Position numbers and translations under genes: made by a program
NCBI GenBank assembly: GCA_031280915.1
Contig: JAITGC010000026.1
Coordinates: 1 to 64,000 of the forward strand
DNA length: 64,000 bases
Reading direction: 5' to 3'
DNA from: Desulfovibrio sp.
GTDB lineage: Bacteria > Desulfobacterota > Desulfovibrionia > Desulfovibrionales > Desulfovibrionaceae
Notes under the pieces: generated by a model
What the model was told of the DNA's origin: nothing
What the model saw: the letters and a program-made list of their open reading frames with translations, nothing else
Database searches by the model: none
Part shown: positions 10,032 through 19,785 of the stretch, piece after piece
Numbering within the stretch: position 1 is the first letter of the stretch
Layout of the letters: every line of letters begins with the position of its first letter

Positions 10032-12998
10032 TCACGACGCACACAGGCCCGAGTATGGGCACCAGTCGCAATGTCTGTCCGGTCGGGCGGTGAAACTTGT
10101 CGTCCGTGAGAGGCGCGTGAGCGCGAGGTCAAGAACGAGGCGGCAGTAGTCGAGGGCCGCGGCCAGTTCCATACCGCACAGTCCGCCGAAGAGAGCTTCT
10201 TCTCTGCTGTCTTTGCCCAGAGGCACAATGCAGGCTTCGGCTGCGCGGGCATCCGTCATCCGCAGCATGCTCATGTAACAGGGCAATTGCAGGCTCGGCA
10301 GGCGCGGGCGCAATTCATCCAGCAGATCGTCAAGGGAAGCCTCCTGATTTTCCCTTTCTTCAAGGCCTTCTCCCCTTGCCCCGTTCCCCTTGTCCAGGCC
10401 GTGCAGGGCTGCGGCCACGCGCCCGAAAAAGACCCTGTCCGTCCACAGGCTGCCGTCGGACGATTTGGGGGCGCCGGTCTTGTAGTCCAGCACCCAGAGT
10501 CCGTCGTTGCGCATGTCCAGGCGGTCCACCACGCCTGTGAGGCGGTATTCGCGCCCACAACTGGTCAGAGTGGCGTCAAGTCTTTTTTCCAGGGCCACAA
10601 CGCGAGTTGTTTCAGGCTGGTTGCGCAAAAAAAATTCCAGACGATAAGGCGCGGCGGCTTCAAGCATCAGCCATGCGTCGGCTGGCAGGCGGCGTTCAAG
10701 TTCCATGTCTTCGGCCGCCTTGTGGAAACAGGCCATGACCTCGCCAAGGTCGATTTCGCCACGTTTGAGCGTCTTGCCCAGCCTGGGTGTGTAGAGCGCG
10801 CGGAGCGCCCTGTGCAGGCAGTCGCCCACGGCCGGCGGATCATCTCCTTCATGGGGAGCTTTTTGCGGGGTCAGTTTGTACAGATGCTCCCAGGCGAAAC
10901 CAAGCGGGCAGCGGAGATAGGCGTCCAGCTTCGTGGCGGAGAGTGGTGTGCGCAAAAAGTTTTCCAGGGCCTTGGCCAAAGACGGAACAAGGGGCAGTTT
11001 TTTGGGAAGCCTGGGGGGTATGTTCACTCTGGGCGGGGCGGCTGTCATGAGTGGCGGTTCACCCGGAAGGATAATGCGGCCCAGGCGCTGTTCCTCTTCC
11101 CAAAGGAGTTGTTCCGCAAAGCGGCTGCGGTATTTCTTGCCGTCAAAGAGTTCTGAATTTCCTGTTCCTTCCTGCCAGAAAAAATGGACTTCTTTGGCGC
11201 CGGCGCACAGGCGGTAGAGGGTGTGGGCAACGGCCCGAGCGCGCTCGCGTGCGTCCGGCAGGCCCAGCACAGATCTCAGGCTGTCCGGCAGCAGGGGGTC
11301 GGATGCCGGGTTGCCGGGCAATTTGTCTTCAGTGGCGTCCATAATAAAAACATGTTCAAAGTGCAGCAGGCGGGTTTCCAGCATGCCGATGATCTGAAGG
11401 CCGGTGATGGGGTCGGCCTCAAAAGGCACGCGCTCTGCGTACAGGGTATGGCGGGTGATATTGTGCAGCGTGGCCTGGGGAAAGGCCGTCGTCCGCAGAT
11501 GCGTATCGTTGAGCCGTGGCGCGACGCTTGTCGCCAGACGGTACAAAACTTCGGCTTCCAGTGGAAGACGTTGCCACATGTCACCGCCTCGTTTGAACAG
11601 CAGGCTGCACAGACCGTATAGCCAGACCGCGATGTGGGCTGTGGTTTCAGCTTTTTCCAGAGGGCGCAGCAGCACGGCCAATGTCTCCTCAAGCAGGGAG
11701 TATGCCGGCGCGGACAGGTTTACGCGGCATTGTTCAAGCAGAGCGGCTGCATCCACAAAGCGGTCGCCTTCCATCATCAGGCTTTCCATGTGGCGCAGCC
11801 CCTCGCGCAAAAAGACGGTTTCTCCGTTTTCGTCTTGCAGGGAGAGGGCGTTCAGGCAGGGCTGGCGCAGCATTTGCCGCATGTCCCGCCAGTAAAAGCG
11901 CCCATCCTCGGAGCGTACGCGCAATTGGAAGAGATTCTCCAGCAAACGGCACAGAGAGGAGCGCTTGAGCGGGTACCCCATGGACACGTTGACATCTTTG
12001 TCGGGCAGATGGTGCAGCACCGGCATGAGCAGGGCATTGTCCGGCAGCACGACGGCCGTGGATGCGGTGTAACGGGGATCGCGCAGTGTTTCGCGCAGAG
12101 CCTCAAGCTGGGAATGGCAGTCATAGCCGGCAAAAAAGAAATAACGTGGCCCATCAGCTTTTTTCGGCATGGGCGCGCCGGCATGGGCGCGGGCTTTCCA
12201 GCGGGCCAGCCAGTTTTTGTGTTCGGCGCAGGACCAGTGTATTTCCGCGCCGTCAACCAGGCCTGCATCGCTGTGCAGGCAGATGTGCGCTCCCTCTTCC
12301 CACAGGCGGCGGAGCATGGCTTCTTCTGTGCCGGTCAGCATATAAAAGCCCGCCGCCAGCACCGGCCTGCCCGGAGCCGGGGCGAGAGGCAAAGGCAATG
12401 GCGCGGCCCGCGCGGCCCGCGCCGCGCGTGAGAAAGTGAGGCCGGGGCTTGTCCAGCCGCGTTCATCAAGGGCCGCAAGCCAGGCTTCGGCAATGCGGCC
12501 CAGCGCGCCCAATAGCGCTGCAGCTGTGGGAGAAGCTTCCACTTCGGCGTGGATGATGTCCTGCGCGGTTACATCCTGACGCAGCAGCTCTTCCAGCAAA
12601 TTGACAAGACGCATACCCCAGGGGAGAAAAAGCGCCGTATCCATGTCGGCCAGGCGAGCCACGGTTTTGTCGTCCCGTCCCAGGCTTTTGAGGCAGGCGT
12701 GGACAAGGGCCGCCTGATCCAGTGGGCCGACCATACGCAGTGGCCGTTTTTCTTCGGAGGCGCTCCACATTTCGGCGATTTCCCCAATGGTGAGCGTCTT
12801 TGGGCAGGTGGTTCCGTCAAGGTCATGGAGATGTCTGAGATAGCGCTTCGGGCGGTTGTTGGGCACGATGAGCAATATCCGCTCGGGCCCATCCGGATTC
12901 AGGCCATCGGCCAGAGCCTTGATGGCCGGCAGAAAGGGCAATTGGCGGGGAAAAATCAGAAAAGGATTCCGGGTCATGCTCATGCCCAATCCGGCCAA
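10032..12998 (-). CDS. AddB-like PD-(D/E)XK nuclease-family protein
   Basis: 988 aa; C-terminal GVVDRLDMRNDGLWVLDYKTG and Cys cluster CDWCPYSGLC; adjacent to UvrD-like helicase. Confidence 0.82.
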   Translation of the reverse strand: MAGLGMSMTRNPFLIFPRQLPFLPAIKALADGLNPDGPERILLIVPNNRPKRYLRHLHDLDGTTCPKTLTIGEIAEMWSASEEKRPLRMVGPLDQAALVHACLKSLGRDDKTVARLADMDTALFLPWGMRLVNLLEELLRQDVTAQDIIHAEVEASPTAAALLGALGRIAEAWLAALDERGWTSPGLTFSRAARAARAAPLPLPLAPAPGRPVLAAGFYMLTGTEEAMLRRLWEEGAHICLHSDAGLVDGAEIHWSCAEHKNWLARWKARAHAGAPMPKKADGPRYFFFAGYDCHSQLEALRETLRDPRYTASTAVVLPDNALLMPVLHHLPDKDVNVSMGYPLKRSSLCRLLENLFQLRVRSEDGRFYWRDMRQMLRQPCLNALSLQDENGETVFLREGLRHMESLMMEGDRFVDAAALLEQCRVNLSAPAYSLLEETLAVLLRPLEKAETTAHIAVWLYGLCSLLFKRGGDMWQRLPLEAEVLYRLATSVAPRLNDTHLRTTAFPQATLHNITRHTLYAERVPFEADPITGLQIIGMLETRLLHFEHVFIMDATEDKLPGNPASDPLLPDSLRSVLGLPDARERARAVAHTLYRLCAGAKEVHFFWQEGTGNSELFDGKKYRSRFAEQLLWEEEQRLGRIILPGEPPLMTAAPPRVNIPPRLPKKLPLVPSLAKALENFLRTPLSATKLDAYLRCPLGFAWEHLYKLTPQKAPHEGDDPPAVGDCLHRALRALYTPRLGKTLKRGEIDLGEVMACFHKAAEDMELERRLPADAWLMLEAAAPYRLEFFLRNQPETTRVVALEKRLDATLTSCGREYRLTGVVDRLDMRNDGLWVLDYKTGAPKSSDGSLWTDRVFFGRVAAALHGLDKGNGARGEGLEERENQEASLDDLLDELRPRLPSLQLPCYMSMLRMTDARAAEACIVPLGKDSREEALFGGLCGMELAAALDYCRLVLDLALTRLSRTTSFTARPDRHCDWCPYSGLCAS

Positions 12999-15730
12999 TC
13001 CTGTTGAAGACCGGGCGACTCAACAGGCTGTTTTTCCAATGCTTCAAGTTTTTTTAATGGGGTACGGAAAATCTTCAAACGTGGCAGCCAGTTCATGGGT
13101 CGCCAGTCTTCAGCGGTTTTTTGCCGGGCCGGGGCGGTGGAAGGCGCGTCGGATCTTGTCGTGACGTTCGCCCCTGTTTCGAGCCTTTGGCCGCGCTTGT
13201 ATGGTGGGACGAAACCCGCCGCCCGCCAGAGGGCATCCATGCCTTTAGTAAGGGAAGGCTTTCCTTCCCGCGTCCGGACGGAGGAGCGGAAGAAGTAAAG
13301 TTCCTCTCTGGCGCGGGTCAGAGCCACATAGAGCAGGTGCAGATTCTCCCGTGCCTGCCGCGCGCAAGCCAAATAGTAGGGAGCGCCCAGGCTTTTGCGT
13401 ACCGGTGCGGCCAGATGGAGGCCGCCCGCCTGAAGCGGCGCGGGCTTGCCTTCGCCGCCCACAGTAAAGTTTGTCCAGGGCAGAAAGACAACCGGCGCTT
13501 CCAATCCCTTGGATTTGTGTATGGTCATCACGCGCACGGCATCCATGTTTTCCGGCATGGGAACTTTTTCTTCTCCACCTGTTCTTCGCCAATGGGAGAG
13601 AAAGGAGGCCGTGTCGCCGAGGCCTTTTTCCTCCGCGCTGTAGAGCACTTCCATAAAACGGCGCAGAAATGTCCGCGCTTCCGGGAAACGCGCTTCCACA
13701 TCCAGCCGGGCAAACCATTCCTGCACAATGTCGTAAGGACTCATCAAGTTGGATTGGGCATGAAAGGGCGCAAAAAACACTCTCCACAGTTCCGGTCTTG
13801 CCTTTTGGAAGCTTTTGTAAAGAGGGCCTGGGGCGGGGGTAAAATTGTGCGCCTCTTCCCAGGCGAGGCCGGCTTCATGGTGTTCCCGCACTATGGAGCC
13901 GGTGAGGGCCGTCCAAAAGGCGATATCGTCGTCGGGATTATCCAGAAAGGCCAGCAGGGCCACTGTTTGCACGATGAGCGGATGCGCGGCCAGCAGGAGA
14001 CTGTTTTCCGTAATAACGGGAATCCCTTCCCGCGTCAGCCGTTCGGCTACGGAGGATGCCTGGACGTTGCCCCGGGTGAGCACCAGCACATCGGACAATA
14101 TTCTGCGCGGGGCGATATCCCGCCGCAGAATATCGACCAGACGCGTGAGCACGGCCTCAGCCAGTTCATCCATTTTGTCGGCCTCAATAACCTCGGTCAG
14201 CACAAAACCCCTGTCTCTGTCGTCCGGTGTCTGCTGGCCGCAGTCGGCGAAGGAATCACGGACCTTGCCGGCGGAAGCCCGCAGAATGTCCGGCGGTGTG
14301 TCTGGCGGGAGCATGGCCTCCATGACGCGCAGAGCGGTTTCCGGTTCTTGCAGGGGGGAGAATAAAGCGTTGTTGTGGGCCACAATTTCCCGGCGGCTGC
14401 GCCAGTTAAAGGGCAGAATCCGCCGTTCCGCTTCGGGAGCGAGGCAAGTCAGGGCAGGATCCGCAAACACGGCCTCGAAAAGGTCCGGCTCACCCCCACG
14501 CCAGCCGTAGATGGATTGCTTGACATCCCCCACGCAGGTCAGCGTGCCGCCGCGCGCGAGAGATTCCCGCACCAGCGGTCTCAAGGTCTGCCATTGCTCG
14601 CGGCTGGTATCCTGGAATTCGTCCAGCAAGAAGTGTCGCAGACGGCTGCCGAGGCGGCAGAGGGCATCCGGCACGCCGTTTTTTCCGTGCAGGGCTTTCC
14701 GGGCAAGGCTTGGGGCCAACAAGGCCGGCAGATTGCCTTCATTGGCGAGATTGCTCATAAAGGCCAGAGCAAGGGTTCGCGCCAGATCGACAAAAGGGCG
14801 GAGTTTCAGAGCTTCTTTAAGGGCGACCTGTTCTTGGCGGACGGCCAGAGCTTCTCTAAGGCTGGTGAAAGCCGCCTCGGCCGACGGCGGCAGAGCCGCA
14901 TTTTTGCGAAATAACCCGGCAGCCGTGTTTTTTTGCAGGTACTTGGAAGAATAATCCGTCTCGCCCTTTGCCGCCCGCTCCACGGCATCCAGAGCCTGAG
15001 CGAGCCAGGGCAGCCTGTATTCCTCCCCCGTCGCAAGCATGTTTTGCGCGGCTTCGGCGACGTCTTCGCGTATTTTCTCCAGGCGATTGCTTATCTCTTC
15101 CACGGCGCTCAGATTATCGTAATCTCCGGCCAGGGCGGCATCAAAAAGATCACGCAGGCGTTTAAGCAGCTTTTCTCCCGCCAGAAAACCGCCGCTGGCG
15201 CTTTGCACGGCAATGACGGCGCAGGCTTTGCCCAGAAGTTTCCGCATCGCTTTGTCGCCCTTGGCGGCGTGCTCAATCAGCGTGTCCAGATACGGGGCAA
15301 GGGCTTCTTCCGAGGAAAAAACGGCTTTGAAGTCCGGAGGCAGATTCAGATCCAGAGCGGCGGCGCGGACAATGAGATGCACCAGGCTGTCGATGGTACG
15401 GATGTTGAGGGCGGTAATATCCCGAACGATTTCGTTTACCCAGGTACGCGCCGTTTTCGGGTGCATGTCGGGGACAATCGTCTGTCTCTGCCCAAGGGCG
15501 GCGAGTTTCAGATGACGGATTACCCTGTCCCGCATCTCCTGGGCCGCCGCGTTGGTAAAGGTGACGGCCAGAATGTCGTTCAGGCCGGAGCCTGATTCGT
15601 TTCCGGAGAAACAGGCCGCGCGGACACGCCCGCCAGGGCTGTTTTGAGCCAGGAGCCGCAGAAAGCGCCCGGTCAGTTCAAATGTTTTGCCGGAACCGGC
15701 GGAAGCCTTGATTTGCGTGAGACGCGGCAC
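12980..15730 (-). CDS. UvrD/AddA-like superfamily I helicase
   Basis: 916 aa; IKASAGSGKT Walker A, LLDEFQDTSREQW, GDVKQSIYGWRG, TIHKSKGLEAPVVFLP. Confidence 0.87.
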   Translation of the reverse strand: MPRLTQIKASAGSGKTFELTGRFLRLLAQNSPGGRVRAACFSGNESGSGLNDILAVTFTNAAAQEMRDRVIRHLKLAALGQRQTIVPDMHPKTARTWVNEIVRDITALNIRTIDSLVHLIVRAAALDLNLPPDFKAVFSSEEALAPYLDTLIEHAAKGDKAMRKLLGKACAVIAVQSASGGFLAGEKLLKRLRDLFDAALAGDYDNLSAVEEISNRLEKIREDVAEAAQNMLATGEEYRLPWLAQALDAVERAAKGETDYSSKYLQKNTAAGLFRKNAALPPSAEAAFTSLREALAVRQEQVALKEALKLRPFVDLARTLALAFMSNLANEGNLPALLAPSLARKALHGKNGVPDALCRLGSRLRHFLLDEFQDTSREQWQTLRPLVRESLARGGTLTCVGDVKQSIYGWRGGEPDLFEAVFADPALTCLAPEAERRILPFNWRSRREIVAHNNALFSPLQEPETALRVMEAMLPPDTPPDILRASAGKVRDSFADCGQQTPDDRDRGFVLTEVIEADKMDELAEAVLTRLVDILRRDIAPRRILSDVLVLTRGNVQASSVAERLTREGIPVITENSLLLAAHPLIVQTVALLAFLDNPDDDIAFWTALTGSIVREHHEAGLAWEEAHNFTPAPGPLYKSFQKARPELWRVFFAPFHAQSNLMSPYDIVQEWFARLDVEARFPEARTFLRRFMEVLYSAEEKGLGDTASFLSHWRRTGGEEKVPMPENMDAVRVMTIHKSKGLEAPVVFLPWTNFTVGGEGKPAPLQAGGLHLAAPVRKSLGAPYYLACARQARENLHLLYVALTRAREELYFFRSSVRTREGKPSLTKGMDALWRAAGFVPPYKRGQRLETGANVTTRSDAPSTAPARQKTAEDWRPMNWLPRLKIFRTPLKKLEALEKQPVESPGLQQDWPDWA

Positions 15731-15875
15731 AATGCATTTTCAAATAGCATTGTAGCCTGCTTTGTGTCAAATGGCCACTGCCCCGTGCTCCCCCCGCCGC
15801 TATCCATTGACGCGCATTGGAAGCGGCACATATAGTGCGTGTGCAAATCCGTCGGAGAAGACATTCGGAGGCGAT

Positions 15876-16271
15876 ATGCGGATGATCAAACTGGCCGTCA
15901 ACGGAACTCTGATGCGGGGACTGAAATTGAACGGCAATCTTGTGAAAGCGGGGGCTGTTTTTGTGAAAGAGGCCATGACAGAGCCTTGTTATCGCTTATG
16001 GTCCATAGACGATATTCATCCGGCCATGAAAAAAGTCCTTGAAGGCGGGGAGTCCGTCGAGGTGGAAGTGTGGGATGTGCCTGCCGTCGGCCTTGCCGGG
16101 ATTTTGCTGCAAGAGCCTCTGGGTCTCTGTATTGGTCTTGTGAAACTGGCGGACGGAGAAGCCGTCCTGGGCGTCATAGGAGAAGACTTTTTGATTAGAA
16201 GCCGCGGTAAGGAAATAACTTCTTACGGTGGCTGGCGGTCCTACATGGCTGGGCCGGAATATGGCGGCTGA
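15876..16271 (+). CDS. Stand-alone allophanate hydrolase C-terminal-domain-like protein
   Basis: VNGTLMRGLKLNGNLVKAGA..YRLWSIDDIHPAMKKV..EVWDVPAVGLAGILLQEPLGLCIG..ITSYGGWRSYM; RBS CGGAGG before ATG 15876. Confidence 0.75.
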   Translation: MRMIKLAVNGTLMRGLKLNGNLVKAGAVFVKEAMTEPCYRLWSIDDIHPAMKKVLEGGESVEVEVWDVPAVGLAGILLQEPLGLCIGLVKLADGEAVLGVIGEDFLIRSRGKEITSYGGWRSYMAGPEYGG

Positions 16272-17074
16272 GAGGATCGGCCGGGTGGTTTCGGCATGGC
16301 TTCAAGCAGGCTTTTGCCGTATCCGCTGGCCGGATTGCTGAACAACTGCTCAACCGGAGCGTATTCGACCGTTTTTCCGCGCAGCATCACAAGAATATTG
16401 TCGCACAGCAATTTCAGCACGCTTAAATCATGTGACACAAAAATCATGCTCAGGCCAAGATTGCGTTTTAAATCATCCAGTAAAGTCAGTATCCGGCCCT
16501 GAACGGAAACATCCAGAGCCGTGGTGGGTTCGTCAAGCAGGATAAGGTCCGGTCCGGGCGCAAGGGCCCTGGCGATGCCCACTCTGGCTTTTTGACCCCC
16601 TGAGAGTTGGTGGGGAAGGCGAGACAAAAGCTCGTGCGGCAGTTGCACGAGGTCGGCCAGCTCATAAACCCGTTTTTTTATCTCCTCTTTCTTCCTCATG
16701 CCGCAAAGGGCGCGTAGCGGATCGGCGATGGAGGAAAAGGCCGTGAAACAGGGGTTGAGGCTGCTGTCCGGATCCTGAAAAACCATCTGTATTTTTTTAC
16801 GCAGGGGATGAGAGGCGAACAGGTGGGGAGGCCACAGGCTTATGGTTTTGTTTGACATGTTGATATAGCCGTTTTCCCCGTTCGGCCCTGGGCTGACGTC
16901 CGACAGGCGGGCGATCATGCGGATGAGCGTCGATTTGCCGGAGCCGGATTCGCCGGCGATGCCGAGACATTCGCCTCTTCTCAGGGTGAAACCGACGTCG
17001 CTGACGGCATAAGAACCGCTTTTGAGGTCAAAGCTCTTATAGATATGTTCCACACTCAGCAGGTGCGTCAGCAT
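16241..17074 (-). CDS. Oligopeptide/dipeptide ABC transporter ATP-binding protein (DppF/OppF type)
   Basis: GESGSGKST, HQLSGGQKARVGIARAL, LILLDEPTTALD; start chosen at MLTHLL overlapping the upstream stop. Confidence 0.9.
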   Translation of the reverse strand: MLTHLLSVEHIYKSFDLKSGSYAVSDVGFTLRRGECLGIAGESGSGKSTLIRMIARLSDVSPGPNGENGYINMSNKTISLWPPHLFASHPLRKKIQMVFQDPDSSLNPCFTAFSSIADPLRALCGMRKKEEIKKRVYELADLVQLPHELLSRLPHQLSGGQKARVGIARALAPGPDLILLDEPTTALDVSVQGRILTLLDDLKRNLGLSMIFVSHDLSVLKLLCDNILVMLRGKTVEYAPVEQLFSNPASGYGKSLLEAMPKPPGRSSQPPYSGPAM

Positions 17075-17910
17075 CAGGGGCAAGCCTCGTCGGGTATGCC
17101 GCGCGCCTGATCCAGGCTGTGCATCAGGCTCGGCGTGGAAGCAAGAAGGCGCCGGGTGTATCCGGCGGAAGGAGCGTTCAACAGGGCCAGGGGCGCGCCG
17201 CATTCAAGCAGTTGTCCGTATCGCATCACCGCCATGCGGTCACTGTACTGAAAGGCCAGGCCAAGGTCATGGGTGATGAAGAAAACTCCCATGCCTTCCC
17301 TGGTCATATCCTTGAGCAAATCGAGAATGGCCTTTTGCGTGACGACGTCCAGGCCCGTTGTCGGCTCGTCGGCGATGAGCAGTTTCGGTTCGCGCGCCAG
17401 AGCCATGGCAATGAGTATGCGTTGGCATTGCCCGCCCGACAGTTCAAAGGGATATGCCGCCCAGCAGTGCCCGGCGTCCTTGATGCGCACTTTGTCCAGA
17501 AGATCCAGGGATTGTTTTTTATATTCCCGGCCGGACAATCCGGGGGAGGTCGCCTGCAGGACATCGCAAATCTGTCTGCCCGCTTTGCGTATGGGGTTGA
17601 GCGCCGTCATGGGATACTGAAAAATCATGGACATGTCCGGCGGCCTGATCCAGCGTGAACGTGCCCTTTGCCCGTCAAGCAGAATCTCGTTCCGCCAGGA
17701 GACGCTCCCGGAGGAAACGCGGCCGCTGTTTTCCAGCAGACCCATCATGGTCAGCCCGGTTACGGATTTGCCTGAACCGGATTCGCCGACCAAGCAGAAG
17801 AATTCCCCCCGCCCGATGGAAAAACTTATGCCGCGAACGGCCTGTGTCGTTCCGGAGCGGGTGTGAAAATCCACGCACAGGGAATTGACCTCAAGCAGTG
17901 GCGTGCTCAT
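17074..17910 (-). CDS. Oligopeptide/dipeptide ABC transporter ATP-binding protein (DppD/OppD type)
   Basis: GESGSGKS, LSGGQCQRILIAMAL, LLIADEPTTGLDV; start chosen at MSTPLLEV. Confidence 0.9.
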   Translation of the reverse strand: MSTPLLEVNSLCVDFHTRSGTTQAVRGISFSIGRGEFFCLVGESGSGKSVTGLTMMGLLENSGRVSSGSVSWRNEILLDGQRARSRWIRPPDMSMIFQYPMTALNPIRKAGRQICDVLQATSPGLSGREYKKQSLDLLDKVRIKDAGHCWAAYPFELSGGQCQRILIAMALAREPKLLIADEPTTGLDVVTQKAILDLLKDMTREGMGVFFITHDLGLAFQYSDRMAVMRYGQLLECGAPLALLNAPSAGYTRRLLASTPSLMHSLDQARGIPDEACP

Positions 17911-18749
17911 GCTCTTTTCCTCGGGTCGAATATGTCGCGCAGGGCGTCTCCGAGAAAGTTGAAGCACAGTACCGCGAACATCAGGGCAAGACCGGGAAAG
18001 AGAACCGTCCACCATTCGCCTGAAACAATGTACTGGGCGCCTTCGGCCACCATGATTCCCCACTCGGCGTCGGGCGGCCTCACTCCAAGTCCGATGAAGG
18101 AAAGGCCGGCGGCGTTCAGAATGGCCCAGCCCATGTTCAGCGATGCCTGTACCATCAGCGTCGGCAGTATGTTCGGCAGGATATGGACAAAAATTACACG
18201 TGGGCCGCTGTTGCCGGAAATCATGGCCGCTTCGACAAATTGGCTGTTTCTGCGGATATTGACTTCTGTTTTGGCCACGCGCACATAGAAGGGCAGATTT
18301 ATGATCGCTGTGGCGTAAACGATATTGCTCACGGAATTGCCCAATGCCGCCACTATGGCCATTGCCAGGACAAAAAGGGGAAAGGCCATGATGGTTTCCA
18401 CGAGTCTTGTCACGGCCATATCAATTATGCCTCCGTAGTAGCCGGCCATTGCGCCGAAAATGGCGCCCGCCGCCAGGGAGAGCAGCACCGCGCCGAAGGC
18501 TATGCCCAAATCCATGCGGGCCGCCGTCAGCACCCGGCTGAAAATATCCCGGCCCACGTGGTCAGTTCCGAACAAATGGGTTTTTGACGGGGCGGACAGG
18601 ATTTCGGAGGAAGTGGACAAGGGGCTGGATTGGGCAAGATATGGGCCGAATATCGCCAAAAAACAGAGGAGCGCCATGCCCGCCAGAGCTGTCAAGGCAA
18701 GACGGTTGCGTTTCAGCGTAAAGGCGGCGTGGGCGGCAAAACCGTTCAC
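17907..18749 (-). CDS. Oligopeptide/dipeptide ABC transporter permease (DppC type)
   Basis: 280 aa, multiple TM; GTDHVGRDIFSRVLTAAR. Confidence 0.9.
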   Translation of the reverse strand: MNGFAAHAAFTLKRNRLALTALAGMALLCFLAIFGPYLAQSSPLSTSSEILSAPSKTHLFGTDHVGRDIFSRVLTAARMDLGIAFGAVLLSLAAGAIFGAMAGYYGGIIDMAVTRLVETIMAFPLFVLAMAIVAALGNSVSNIVYATAIINLPFYVRVAKTEVNIRRNSQFVEAAMISGNSGPRVIFVHILPNILPTLMVQASLNMGWAILNAAGLSFIGLGVRPPDAEWGIMVAEGAQYIVSGEWWTVLFPGLALMFAVLCFNFLGDALRDIFDPRKRA

Positions 18750-19759
18750 AGCCCCATCCTTATCCGGGGATCCCCCAGAATCTGGAGCAGATCGACAGCC
18801 AGATTCACCAGCACGTAGAGGATGCCCATAACCAGCACAAAGCCCTGTACGGCCGCGTAGTCGGAAATGATCAGCGCTTCCAGGGCGAATGAACCTATTC
18901 CGGGCCAGGAGAAAACTTTTTCAACAAGTACGTTGGCGCCGAGGGTAAAGGAAAAAACCATTCCCAGAGTTGTGAGCACCGGCGCCAGGGCATTGCGCAG
19001 GGCGTAGCTGATAATGATTTTGCGGCGGGGCAGATTGACGGCTCTGGCGGTGCGGATGAAATCCGCCGAGAGTACGGAAAGCATGGAGGCGCGGGTCATG
19101 CGCGCCAGAGGGGCCATTGCGAAGAGCGCCAGCGTAAGCGCGGGGAGCAGTATCTGGGTGAAGGCCGCTTTGAATGTTTCAAAGTCGGTGGCCAGCAGGC
19201 TATCCAAAAGGTAAAATCCCGTCACATCCGCCGGGTTTGGGGCAAAGGCGGGGAGGCGTCCCAGCGGAGCGGGCGACAGGCCCAGCAGGTAATAAAATAT
19301 GTACACCAGCATCAGTCCTGAAAAAAATGTCGGCATGGATACGCCCAAGGTGGAGAGCAGGCGGCAGAGGTTGTCTACCGGCGAACCGGGGCGAAGGGCA
19401 GAGGCTATCCCCAAGGGCACGGCGGCTGCCACTGCCATGAACAGCCCCAGGAAGGTAAGCTCCAACGAAGCCGGCAGTCTGGTCAGTATTTCGTATGTGA
19501 CGGGCTGCCCGGTAGTCCAGGAAGTCCCCCAGTCGCCATGCGCCATGTCCCGGATATAAAATATGAATTGCTCAATCAGGCTTTTATCCAGACCCAGGCC
19601 GCGCCGGATTTCTTCTATGGCGGCCGGGTCCGCCGACGGCCCGGCAAGAAAGGCGGCCGGGTCGCCGGGCAGCGCCCTTGCGAGAATAAAGGTGAAGACC
19701 AGCACTCCCAGCAGATTGGGCAAGGCGAACAGAAGGCGTTTGCATATAAAACGGAACAT
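18746..19759 (-). CDS. Oligopeptide/dipeptide ABC transporter permease (DppB type)
   Basis: 337 aa, multiple TM; ARALPGDPAAF, FTLGANVLVEKVFSWPGIGSFALEA. Confidence 0.9.
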   Translation of the reverse strand: MFRFICKRLLFALPNLLGVLVFTFILARALPGDPAAFLAGPSADPAAIEEIRRGLGLDKSLIEQFIFYIRDMAHGDWGTSWTTGQPVTYEILTRLPASLELTFLGLFMAVAAAVPLGIASALRPGSPVDNLCRLLSTLGVSMPTFFSGLMLVYIFYYLLGLSPAPLGRLPAFAPNPADVTGFYLLDSLLATDFETFKAAFTQILLPALTLALFAMAPLARMTRASMLSVLSADFIRTARAVNLPRRKIIISYALRNALAPVLTTLGMVFSFTLGANVLVEKVFSWPGIGSFALEALIISDYAAVQGFVLVMGILYVLVNLAVDLLQILGDPRIRMGL

Positions 19760-19785
19760 GGCATATCATCCGCGCAGGCAAAGTG

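Noticed and set aside
13121-14365. 414 aa plus-strand ORF
   Set aside because: Antisense to the AddA-like helicase, which has clear helicase motifs.
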